A stretch of 12,336 nt of DNA from Planctomycetaceae bacterium (GTDB taxonomy: Bacteria; Planctomycetota; Planctomycetia; Pirellulales; Thermoguttaceae), in NCBI GenBank assembly GCA_031256755.1, contig JAIRPZ010000341.1, positions 1 to 12,336 of the forward strand. The letters are read 5' to 3'. The translations under genes were made by a program, and so were the position numbers. A model generated the notes under the pieces. That model had not been told where the DNA came from, did no database searches, and saw only the letters and a program-made list of their open reading frames with translations. Shown here piece by piece: positions 1 to 6,882 of the stretch. Each line of letters begins with the position of its first letter. Position 1 is the first letter of the stretch.

Positions 1-2306
1 GCCGCCGCCGTTATGACTGCCGCTGTATCAAAATCGCCGCCGGTTTCCTGCGTTTTGTCCCGCACCCAGCGGCGTATCGCCGCATCAAGACGCATAATGT
101 CTATCGGTTTCGATAAAAACGCCTGAAAGCCGTTTGCCAAAAACATCTCTTCATTGCCCAGAATCGCATTGGCTGTCAGGGCAATGATCGGAATGTTTTC
201 GGCGTATTCTGTCCCGATTTTTTCCCGAATAATTTTTGTGGTTTCTATACCGTCCATGCCCGGCATCATATGATCCATAAAAATCGCATTGTACCGCACC
301 TTTTCCTGCCGGATCGCATCAATGGCTTGCGGTCCGCTCGACACGCAATCCACCTGCATTTCATAGGGCTTCAGCATTCCGCGTGCCACATCAAGATTGG
401 TTTGCACATCATCCACAACCAGCACTTTGGCATACGGCAGTTTGAGCCGGACAAGCCGGGCATTCCTCGCCAATTTACTCTCGGAATGACGCATGTGAAT
501 CAGATTAAACGCCACGTCTTTACCGATAATGTCGGAGGTCTGCCGCTGCTGCAAAATCCTGAATGTAAAAGTCGTTCCCTTCTGATATTCGCTTTTGACA
601 TGAATACTTCCGTGCATCAGTCCGACCATCTGTTTGGCAAGAGCAAGACCGAGACCGGTGCCTTCGATCCGCCGGTTCGCCTTGGAATCAACCTGATGAT
701 ATTCCGTAAACAGCAACGGCAAATCTTCAGGACGAATGCCGATACCGGTATCCGCAATAGAGGAAACAAGGTAATAATGATCCCCTTCCTGTTCGCCCCA
801 AATAGACCACGTCACCTGCCCCTCACGGGTATATTTGAACGCATTTGAAAGCAAATTGTTAAAAATCTGTTTGATGCGGAGTTCATCGCCGATGAGATGA
901 CTCGGCAGGTTTTCGTCGACTTCGAGTTTGAATTGAATCGGTTTGGAACCGATGCGGACTTGATTCAGCGAAGCCGTATCGTTGATTAAACTCGGCAGGT
1001 CGTATTCCAGCGGCAGGAGTTCAAACTTGCCCGCCTCAATTTTAGAAATGTCGAGCAGATCATTGATTGTTCCCAGCAGCGTCGTACCGGAATTGTAGAT
1101 TTTGTTCAGGTTTCCGGCAACTTCTCCGCGGACATCTTTCGACCCGATGGATAGTTCGGACAACCCGATGATCGCATTGAGCGGAGTCCGCATTTCATGA
1201 CTCATATTGGCAAGGAACATGCTTTTCGATTCGGATGCCTTTTCGGCGAGTTCTTTTGCCGCAAACGCTTCTTTGTACGGTTTGATGAGAAAACCGGACG
1301 CAATAACCGCCGTGATCACGCTCAACAAAAAACTGATTGCGCCGACGATCAGCAGTCCGAACAGGGCATCGTGAACAGGGCCGTCGGCAACCGGAGCGGT
1401 TACGCCGAGCGACCAGCCCATCGCCGAATTCGTCACCGGACGGTAATAAGCGATGCGGGAATCGCCGCGGAGAATATGCAGGTTCGTTCCTGTTCTGCCG
1501 TTTCCTTTATCGTCTTTGGCGATCATTTCACGGAAAAAGATGCCGAGCGATTTTAACTCCGGCTGATTTTGAGAACGTTGGATATAATTTGCCCGAGCGC
1601 GGACATCAAATTCGAACTGGGTGGCGATCAACGTTCCTTCGCTGTCGCAAATAACAATATCGCCGTTTTCTGTCCAGATACGGAAATTCGACACGAGATG
1701 AAAAAAATACAAACCGTCAAGCGTGGCGCAGAGAACCCGTTTGACTTTGTTCCCGTTTTCCGGCGAATCGACATTTGCACAGCAAAACAGGACAAGCGAG
1801 TTGCCGGTACTTTGAGTGGTGGTTGAAAAAACGGAATTGCCGTCGAAGGCTTTAACGATGTAATCGGGCTTCTTTTGCAGAATATCTTCCGTCATCGCAT
1901 TTTTGCCGGTGGCGGCAATGATTTTGTAGGGAGCATCATCGTTTTCGCCGGTACGTTCAATGACGGCAAAACCGGAAAAATTGCCGTAGCCGTCAATGGA
2001 CAGATCGATTTCGTGCAGACGGGTCAGTATTGTCTGCATATCTGCGTTCGGGTTGCCGGCGACGGCATCCGCAATGCCATCGGCACAGGTTTGGAGATTG
2101 AATTTGAGGAGATAAATTTTATCGGAGACGAGGTGATCGGCAATATCGGCGATAATTTTGAGCGAACCTTGTTCAAGTTTGACAAGGCTGTTTCGCAAAA
2201 GGATCATTCCTGTCCCGATACCGACAGCAATGATGAGCAGCGCAAGTGACACAATGGCGGCGATGATTTGGACTCGCAGCACAAAATCAAACCGGTATTT
2301 CGACAT
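1..2306 (-). CDS. Hybrid sensor histidine kinase with receiver domain (C-terminus off the window)
   Basis: I translated the minus strand from the ATG at 2306-2304; the frame stays open for 768 codons to the left edge. Order: short cytoplasmic start, membrane segment about 8-35, extracytoplasmic sensor region about 36-313 that I cannot assign to a family, second membrane segment about 314-341, then a HisKA domain with the H-box SHEMRTPLNAIIG and phospho-accepting His370. The ATPase domain shows G1 DTGIGI (Asp519) and G2 GTGLGLALAK near 545. The receiver domain has acidic pair D632/D633, phospho-acceptor D678 in MDHMMPGMDG, and the later ALTANA and SKP motifs. By family knowledge, a ligand-controlled phosphate passes His370 to Asp678 and on to an HPt domain, which may lie beyond the edge. 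No clear Shine-Dalgarno precedes the start. No partner response regulator is in view, so the target pathway is unknown. Confidence 0.93.
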   Translation of the reverse strand, partial: MSKYRFDFVLRVQIIAAIVSLALLIIAVGIGTGMILLRNSLVKLEQGSLKIIADIADHLVSDKIYLLKFNLQTCADGIADAVAGNPNADMQTILTRLHEIDLSIDGYGNFSGFAVIERTGENDDAPYKIIAATGKNAMTEDILQKKPDYIVKAFDGNSVFSTTTQSTGNSLVLFCCANVDSPENGNKVKRVLCATLDGLYFFHLVSNFRIWTENGDIVICDSEGTLIATQFEFDVRARANYIQRSQNQPELKSLGIFFREMIAKDDKGNGRTGTNLHILRGDSRIAYYRPVTNSAMGWSLGVTAPVADGPVHDALFGLLIVGAISFLLSVITAVIASGFLIKPYKEAFAAKELAEKASESKSMFLANMSHEMRTPLNAIIGLSELSIGSKDVRGEVAGNLNKIYNSGTTLLGTINDLLDISKIEAGKFELLPLEYDLPSLINDTASLNQVRIGSKPIQFKLEVDENLPSHLIGDELRIKQIFNNLLSNAFKYTREGQVTWSIWGEQEGDHYYLVSSIADTGIGIRPEDLPLLFTEYHQVDSKANRRIEGTGLGLALAKQMVGLMHGSIHVKSEYQKGTTFTFRILQQRQTSDIIGKDVAFNLIHMRHSESKLARNARLVRLKLPYAKVLVVDDVQTNLDVARGMLKPYEMQVDCVSSGPQAIDAIRQEKVRYNAIFMDHMMPGMDGIETTKIIREKIGTEYAENIPIIALTANAILGNEEMFLANGFQAFLSKPIDIMRLDAAIRRWVRDKTQETGGDFDTAAVITAA

Positions 2307-2379
2307 ACGTGAGAGAGGAGAGCGGAAATAAGCCCTCTGATTGTATCACAAAACCGGAAAAAAACAAATAATTCCCCCC

Positions 2380-2400
2380 AAAAAGTCCGCTGCCGGCGGA
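2380..2400 (-). terminator. Probable rho-independent terminator behind the epimerase gene
   Basis: Read on the minus strand, TCCGC-cggca-GCGGA forms a 5-bp GC-rich stem, followed after one C by five T. It lies about 40 nt past the epimerase stop codon and before the kinase gene. The plus strand has the same stem followed by a T run, so it could work in both directions, but no plus-strand gene reads into it. Confidence 0.5.
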
Positions 2401-2441
2401 AAGTTTTTTTCTGAAAATGCAGGACTGCCTGCCGCTCCCGC

Positions 2442-3440
2442 CTACAGCCAGCCGTTTTCCTGAAACCACTGCACGGTCTGCCGGAACCGCTCTTGCAGCG
2501 GCAGCGGCGAAAAGTTCAGTTGCGTTTCGGCTTTTTTCGGCGAACAGCACCAATGACGCAGCGATTCTCCCGCTTTGTCCCAGTCAAACGGCTGGCTGCA
2601 TCCGATCAGCCGCTGCCGCATTTCGTAATACATGGCAACTCCCCAAACAGCAGCCGGCGGTATCAGGAACGGGCGAACCCGCCGGTGCAGCGACTCACCG
2701 ATCATTTTACAGATGTCCGAAAAACGCTGCCCCGCACCTCCCGATGCAAAGTAAATTCCCGTACCGGCAGGCGCACCTTGTGCCAGACGCTCTCCCCGCT
2801 CCGCTGCCGCCGTCAGCAATTCAGCAAGGTCTTCGGCATGAACCCACGAATAGTATTTTGCCGTCCATCCCGGATTCGGACAAAAGCCCAGCCGTTTGAC
2901 CGCTTTGAACAATTCAACGCCCATTTTATCCCTTCCGCCGAACACAATGCCCGGCCGGATAACGGTACACGGCAATCGTCCGGCAAATGGCAGCAGTGCG
3001 TTTTCTCCGGCTAATTTGCTTTTTCCGTATCCCGAGACCGGCATCGGCGAGTCCGTTTCACGCTTGGGGTTATTCGGTGCCGCAAAACCGGCGGCGGCTA
3101 ATGACGAAACGTAAACGAAAACCGGCGGAGCCGGACACTCCGCCGCGGCTTGGGCGAGATTCCGGGTTCCGTCCCGATTCACCGATTCAAACTCCGCATA
3201 TTTTCTTGCACGGACTAAACCGGCAAGATGAAACACGGTATCGCAGCCGGCAACGGCTTCGGCAAGACGATCGGGCGAAGTCAGATCGCCGGTGCAGTAT
3301 TCCGCATTGAACGCCGCAAGATGAGACACTTCGGACGTTGACCGGATAAGACACCGGACTTCAATGTTTCTGCTGCGGAGTTTTCGGATCAGATGATAAC
3401 CGATAAATCCGCTTGCTCCTGTTACAAAAACTTTCTTCAT
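2442..3440 (-). CDS. NAD(P)-dependent epimerase/reductase, extended SDR family
   Basis: 332 residues from the ATG at 3440. The frame is open for 53 more codons upstream, but the protein beginning MKKVFVTGASGFIGYHL puts the dinucleotide-binding glycines (G8, G11, G14) at the expected distance from the start, so the longer form is unlikely. Visible family features: Rossmann motif TGASGFIG, the acidic GD at 51-52, HLAG near 71, catalytic Ser112/Ser113 in YVSSLAA, YxxxK as Tyr138-Lys142, and RPG near 166. The family oxidises, reduces or epimerises nucleotide-sugar, flavonol-like or sterol-like substrates using NAD(P). The C-terminal half is variable and does not fix the substrate; UDP-sugar epimerase, hopanoid-associated epimerase-like and dihydroflavonol-reductase-like members remain possible. 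It starts 64 bp downstream of the pyrE stop on the same strand, so co-transcription is likely, with the terminator at 2380-2400 behind it. Confidence 0.88.
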   Translation of the reverse strand: MKKVFVTGASGFIGYHLIRKLRSRNIEVRCLIRSTSEVSHLAAFNAEYCTGDLTSPDRLAEAVAGCDTVFHLAGLVRARKYAEFESVNRDGTRNLAQAAAECPAPPVFVYVSSLAAAGFAAPNNPKRETDSPMPVSGYGKSKLAGENALLPFAGRLPCTVIRPGIVFGGRDKMGVELFKAVKRLGFCPNPGWTAKYYSWVHAEDLAELLTAAAERGERLAQGAPAGTGIYFASGGAGQRFSDICKMIGESLHRRVRPFLIPPAAVWGVAMYYEMRQRLIGCSQPFDWDKAGESLRHWCCSPKKAETQLNFSPLPLQERFRQTVQWFQENGWL

Positions 3441-3504
3441 TTTTCTCAAAAAATTTTTCGGTGAATGGATGAAAAAATAAAGCGGATGAACCTGTCCCGA
3501 ATTT

Positions 3505-4065
3505 TTACGGCTGATTCGGCTCGATCCCGAAATCACGGATGGTGAAGAGCGACCGGAAACGGTATCCTTTGGACTCAAACAGTTCACTGCCACCTTCAAG
3601 CCGATCGATAATGGCGATTACGCCGTCGGCTTTGGCACCGATTTGTTCGACTTTTTCGATAGCGTCCATTGATGAACCGCCGGTGGTGACCACGTCTTCG
3701 ACAATGACGATTCTGTCGCCGGCATGGACAGGACCTTCGACAAATTGATTAGTTCCGTGTCCTTTGCTTTGTTTGCGTACCATGAAGCCCTTGAGCGGGA
3801 TATTTTGGAAAGCCGCAACGGTAATGACAGCGGCGGTGATCGGGTCTGCACCGATGGACATTCCGCCGACGGCTTGCGGCAAAGCGTCATCGTGCCGCAG
3901 GAGTTCTAAAATTCCTTCGCCGATGAGTTTTGCACCGGACGAATCGAGGGTCACTTGCCGGCAGTCGAGATAAAATTTTGCTTTTTTCCCGGAGGCGAGC
4001 GTAAAATCGCCGAATTTCAGCGATTTTTCTAAAATCAGCGATTGTAAATGTTCTTTGTCGTACAT
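3505..4065 (-). CDS. pyrE: Orotate phosphoribosyltransferase
   Basis: 186 residues, the usual family length. It transfers the phosphoribosyl group of PRPP to orotate to give orotidine 5'-phosphate, the fifth step of cytoplasmic UMP synthesis. The PRPP-binding loop IVIVEDVVTTGGSS lies at about 119-132, and the flexible catalytic loop is seen as VRKQSKGHG (96-104, with Arg97, Lys98, Lys101 and His103). The N-terminal FTLASGKKAKFYLD (21-34) matches the orotate-side segment of the family. I chose the ATG at 4065 (MYDKEHLQ); an in-frame ATG 12 codons earlier adds a basic stretch not expected in PyrE. The only pyr gene in the window, it is paired with the epimerase gene downstream. Its promoter must lie in the IS-littered stretch upstream; I could not identify one with confidence. 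Confidence 0.95.
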   Translation of the reverse strand: MYDKEHLQSLILEKSLKFGDFTLASGKKAKFYLDCRQVTLDSSGAKLIGEGILELLRHDDALPQAVGGMSIGADPITAAVITVAAFQNIPLKGFMVRKQSKGHGTNQFVEGPVHAGDRIVIVEDVVTTGGSSMDAIEKVEQIGAKADGVIAIIDRLEGGSELFESKGYRFRSLFTIRDFGIEPNQP

Positions 4066-4194
4066 AATGCGGAAAGTACGTTTTCTGTTTTGGGGCGGCA
4101 AGATTCTGCATTCTGCTTGCGCATTCTCCGCAGCATTTTAAGAAATTGATCGGCAACGCTCAATCCCCCGCCGTGCGCCGGCGGCTGGTGCATT

Positions 4195-4212
4195 CAGTCC
4201 GTTGCGGAGTTT
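4195..4212 (+). repeat. Left terminal inverted repeat of the ISAs1 remnant
   Basis: CAGTCCGTTGCGGAGTTT. It matches the reverse complement of 4711-4728 at 16 of 18 positions. Confidence 0.65.
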
Positions 4213-4306
4213 CCCGACTTGCGAATTTTTACCCGACCTTTTTGATATTCTTTCGTATTAAGAGCAGAGACTTATTTCCCGTTCCCAAAATACAACGGAG
4301 TCCGCA

Positions 4307-4711
4307 ATGTCCTCTTCGCCCGCCCCCTGCCGCCGCCCGACTTCTGCAATGCTTCCGCAGCGTCCCCGCCCCGCAGTCAAAACACGGGGTCTCCCACACG
4401 TTTCACACTGTCATCGCCATTGTCATACCCGGAGTGTCGACAGACCACACCATCGCCGAAATCCTCAAAAGAATCTCTATCAAAGATCTGCAAAACGGTT
4501 TCAGGAATCTATTCTTCGCCATTGGGATGTGGAGAATTGCCTGCATTCGGAGAAGGACAAACACGTTTTTCGGAATGCGGCGTTGGGGAAGGTTTGGACG
4601 TTCCTGACGGGAATGGCTGGAGCGGTAGTGCGTCTGACGAAGAAGGATCGCACTTTGCGGGAAGTAAGAGAACGATTGAGAGCAAAACCTCAAAACGATC
4701 GCCAAATGTAA
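4307..4711 (+). pseudogene. ISAs1-family transposase, frameshifted and internally deleted
   Basis: Three pieces can be recognised. It starts as MSSSPAP in one frame; a slip near the C run at about 4322-4330 moves it to a second frame, which reads LLQCFRSVPAPQSKHGVSHT, the typical ISAs1 N-terminus (F..vPDpR..HG..H). That frame jumps directly to GVSTDHTIAEILKRISIKDL, the segment before the catalytic core, so the conserved stretch between them is gone. Around 4497-4515 the homology returns to the first frame as HWDVENCLHSEKDKHVF, the typical C-terminal block, running on to about 4711. The central DDE region is missing. Length would be about 134 codons against roughly 370-400 in an intact protein. 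It cannot encode an active enzyme. The family assignment is from remembered family patterns, not a search. Confidence 0.7.
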
Positions 4712-4728
4712 AACTCCAAAACGGACTG
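4711..4728 (-). repeat. Right terminal inverted repeat of the ISAs1 remnant
   Basis: Plus strand AAACTCCAAAACGGACTG; its reverse complement matches the left end at 4195-4212 with two mismatches. It follows immediately after the transposase fragment. Confidence 0.65.
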
Positions 4729-4757
4729 GGCTGTCAATACCGGCAGCGGACGGAAAG

Positions 4758-4775
4758 AATTGAAAATTGATAATT
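4758..4775. repeat. AT-rich heptad-like dispersed repeat
   Basis: AATTGAAAATTGATAATT. Its first 15 nt recur exactly, inverted, at 8726-8740. Seven-base spacing of AATTGA-like units suggests a short degenerate heptamer repeat. It lies directly beside the TCTGC-type inverted repeat at 4781. Confidence 0.5.
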
Positions 4776-4780
4776 AAATA

Positions 4781-4853
4781 GACGGCAGATTGCAGACAGC
4801 AGACGGCAGCAAGAAAGAATCTTTTCTGCTGCCGTCTGCAATCTGCGGTCTGC
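4781..4853. repeat. Inverted pair of the TCTGC heptad repeat (long hairpin)
   Basis: Two copies of the same repeat face each other. The innermost arms GCAGACGGCAGCA (4799-4811) and TGCTGCCGTCTGC (4827-4839) are perfectly complementary over 13 bp with a 15-nt loop. The left arm (4781-4813) read on the minus strand matches the core of the direct repeats at 11204-11236 and 11299-11331 at 31 of 33 positions. The core has a 7-nt period built on TCTGC plus two variable bases. This could fold as a strong hairpin and may stop transcription from either side, although no T run follows. Confidence 0.7.
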
Positions 4854-4934
4854 AAACTATTTCCGCCTGTGCGGCTGGCATAGTCCGTTTCTTGGGCAGA
4901 ATTCACATGATTATCAGGATCATTCGCAAGTGCC

Positions 4935-4962
4935 TTGACAAGTATCGCATAGAGAATACATA
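4935..4962 (+). promoter_or_regulatory. Possible promoter of the IS1595-type remnant
   Basis: TTGACA, a 16-nt spacer, then TACATA, ending six bases before the ATG of the transposase fragment. CATAGAG and CTCTATG form a 7-bp inverted repeat across 4949-4970. This may be a relic promoter of the insertion sequence; the start would be very close to the ATG. Confidence 0.35.
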
Positions 4963-4967
4963 ACTCT

Positions 4968-5122
4968 ATGAAATACAGGCGTTTAGAGCGGAAAGTGTCC
5001 GTCATAATTCGGTGTTTTTGTGAGGACTTGACGGCAACGTCAACTCCCGCCTAGCCGGCGTTAGCCGCAACACGGTCAATTCCTATTTCAAAGAGTTCCG
5101 GCAACTGATTTTGGAAGAATAG
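4968..5122 (+). pseudogene. IS1595-type transposase, N-terminal fragment with frameshift
   Basis: From ATG 4968 the frame reads MKYRRLERKVSVIIRCFCED and then LTAT. At about 5036-5040 the homology shifts frame to NVNSRLAGVSRNTVNSYFKE followed by FRQLILEE, ended by TAG at 5120-5122. This is the helix-turn-helix-like N-terminal part of IS1595-type transposases (GVsRNTVNrYf..fR.li), as I remember the family. The zinc-binding and DDE catalytic portions are absent. Only about 51 of roughly 220-330 codons remain, so it is inactive. It follows the ISAs1 remnant by 240 bp, marking this gap as a repeated insertion site. I did not find clear terminal repeats for this element. Confidence 0.6.
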
Positions 5123-5175
5123 CAACAATATCTCATGCCGTCAATACCGCTGTTCTATGTCCGACATTCAGACGT

Positions 5176-6450
5176 TCAATTGAATTTTCTATGCCGCGGA
5201 ATCTCCCGATGTCCCGTTGCCGGCGGAAGGTTTTCCATTAACTTCGGATCCATCGCGGCAATCCGTATCTGCTGATTGCCGGTCAAACGTTCCGCCCCTT
5301 CAATGATCGTTTTCGCACCGGTCACAAGCAAACGCTTCCCTTCTTCCGTTTCAGGACGGACACCGTAAGCACCAATGTTTTCCGCCGTGATCTGTACCGG
5401 TACCGGCTGCGCAGAAACCGAAACCGTGCCGTCTTCCTTTGTTGTTTCCGCGGCAATCCAGACGACATTGCCGTCCGGTTTGGACAGCACCGCATTTTTC
5501 GCAACAATAATTTCTTCATTCAGATCCGTAATCGACACCAGAGCCGTCGCACTCATACCGGCTTTCAATTCGCCGCCGCGGTCTTCCAAACGGACAATCA
5601 CGGGAAACGACCGGGTCGCCGCATGAATATCATACGGAACAATAGAGTGAACTTTGCCGGCAACTTTGATTCCCAGTTGATCAATAATAATCGGCATTTC
5701 TTCACCAATGCTGACGTGATTGATAAATTCTTCAGCAATGTTCACTACGGCATCAATCGAACCGAGCGAAACGATTTCCGCAATCGGCGTTCCGGGCGAA
5801 AGAAGTTCGCCGAGACCGACCAAGCGGCGTATAACATAACCGTCAAACGGTGCCACTATCGTTGACCGGCGGATACGCTCTTTTGTCTCTTCATGAGCAA
5901 TTTTCGCTTTCTCAAGATTCTGCCGGTATTGTTCAGCAGTCATCCGCTGATTATCCAGATCGCTTTCGGTTACCGCTCTTCCGGCAAGTTGTTCGGCACG
6001 TTTCAATTCCGAAAGTTGATATTCATACTGCCGCTCAAGAATTTTGATTTCCGCTTCGGTCTGTTTTGCCGAAAGTTCAAGCCACGTTTTGTCAATTTGT
6101 GCAATGAGTGTTTCTTTTCCTTTGACTTTATACCCGACTTCAACAGGCAGATCGATCACCAAACCGGAAACCTCTGTTGAAATTTTGGCAATCTGCACTT
6201 CGGCGAGTTTGCCGTAAAACGGACGAACCGTGTTGATCATCTCCTTTCGGGCTGTTTCGACACGGACAAGAGCCGGCGGACGGTTCCGCGTTTGCTGCTT
6301 TTCGGCGGGCTTAATGGATTGAACAAATTGCGGATCGTCTAGTTTTTTCTGAAACGATTTTTGTAACACAAAATAAGCCGCACCGGAGCCGGCGATAAAT
6401 GCGGTCAAAGTGAAAGAAATAAGCAAAACAGGCAGGTAGGTCGGTTTCAT
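5176..6450 (-). CDS. Periplasmic adaptor (membrane fusion) protein, HlyD/RND type
   Basis: 424 residues. An N-terminal membrane anchor or signal segment covers about 6-29. Two half-motifs of the lipoyl-like barrel-sandwich domain are visible at about 82-120 (STEVSGLVIDLPVEVGYKVK) and 196-228 (APFDGYVIRR, LGELLSPGTPIAEI). Between them, 125-195 is charged and heptad-like, the expected coiled-coil hairpin. A beta-barrel follows (about 230-305), then a membrane-proximal part. Such proteins bridge an inner-membrane pump to an outer-membrane channel for export of drugs, metals or other small molecules. No pump or outer-membrane gene is in the window, so the substrate is unknown. It lies 90 bp downstream of the DUF167 gene on the same strand and may belong to that transcript. 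Upstream of the ATG there is no strong Shine-Dalgarno sequence. Confidence 0.85.
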   Translation of the reverse strand: MKPTYLPVLLISFTLTAFIAGSGAAYFVLQKSFQKKLDDPQFVQSIKPAEKQQTRNRPPALVRVETARKEMINTVRPFYGKLAEVQIAKISTEVSGLVIDLPVEVGYKVKGKETLIAQIDKTWLELSAKQTEAEIKILERQYEYQLSELKRAEQLAGRAVTESDLDNQRMTAEQYRQNLEKAKIAHEETKERIRRSTIVAPFDGYVIRRLVGLGELLSPGTPIAEIVSLGSIDAVVNIAEEFINHVSIGEEMPIIIDQLGIKVAGKVHSIVPYDIHAATRSFPVIVRLEDRGGELKAGMSATALVSITDLNEEIIVAKNAVLSKPDGNVVWIAAETTKEDGTVSVSAQPVPVQITAENIGAYGVRPETEEGKRLLVTGAKTIIEGAERLTGNQQIRIAAMDPKLMENLPPATGHREIPRHRKFN

Positions 6451-6540
6451 GGAATGTTAAAGGTTTGCATCGGACGGTTCATTGTCCGGCAGCGGCTCTC
6501 TGCCGCCCGCCTCATCATGATACGTCATTTACGGAACGTT

Positions 6541-6882
6541 TCAAGTATCCGCTTTCTGCATTTCGGCAATCCGCTTTCCGACGGCAGCCGCTTCGGTGTT
6601 CCGCAGCAGAAACTTTTTTTGCGGCGATGTTTCGCCCTGAATCAGTTCAACCTGCGAAATACGGATATTGAACGATTCGGCAATCTGTTTTCGGATCGCT
6701 TCATTGGCTTTTCCTTTTTCGGGAATTTGCGTAACAAAAACTTTCAGAATACCGTTTTGATCCGCAGTCATACGGTTACGTTTGGCTCCGGCAGCGGCAC
6801 GCACCGGCAAAATCACGCCTTCGCTGTTCGTTTCCAGCAGCGGAAACGGAACAGAAACAGTGTCCGTGCGGCGGTTCGTCAT
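6541..6882 (-). CDS. DUF167 (YggU-like) family protein
   Basis: 113 residues, close to the usual size of about 75-110. Family signs: GVILPVRAAAGAKRN (a beta strand followed by the basic patch), the central LKVFVTQIPEKGKANEAI, where the family has P..GkAN, and IQGETSPQKKFLL, matching the G.tSr.K pattern. Members are small single-domain proteins of unknown biochemical role, found in bacteria, archaea and eukaryotes. The first 20 residues are an extension before the core. The ATG overlaps the stop of the upstream peptidase gene by ATGA, so translation is probably coupled; the two are very likely one operon. Confidence 0.85.
   Translation of the reverse strand: MTNRRTDTVSVPFPLLETNSEGVILPVRAAAGAKRNRMTADQNGILKVFVTQIPEKGKANEAIRKQIAESFNIRISQVELIQGETSPQKKFLLRNTEAAAVGKRIAEMQKADT

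Larger units (their letters stand above)
4195..4728 (+). mobile_element. Degenerate ISAs1-family insertion sequence remnant
   Basis: A 534-bp remnant bounded by imperfect terminal inverted repeats. The left end reads CAGTCCGTTGCGGAGTTT and the right end, reverse-complemented, CAGTCCGTTTTGGAGTTT: 16 of 18 identical, with weaker similarity continuing inward. Between them lie pieces of a transposase (4307-4711). Complete ISAs1 elements are about 1.2-1.4 kb, so more than half has been lost. I see no convincing target-site duplication outside the ends, which fits an old insertion. It sits just upstream of pyrE, whose regulatory region it may have disturbed. Confidence 0.65.

Noticed and set aside
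270..2249. Several plus-strand open frames in the first 2.3 kb
   Set aside because: They are antisense to the sensor kinase, whose domains are all recognisable in one minus-strand frame.
2386..2407. Plus-strand terminator (same stem followed by seven T)
   Set aside because: No plus-strand gene precedes it; the minus-strand reading behind the epimerase is more sensible, although it may be bidirectional.
3441..3599. Longer N-terminus for the epimerase
   Set aside because: It would place 53 residues before the Rossmann motif and overlap the 3' end of pyrE; the ATG at 3440 fits the family.
4403..5005. Minus-strand open frame of 200 codons
   Set aside because: It is antisense to two transposase remnants and passes through the inverted repeat, so it is a chance frame.
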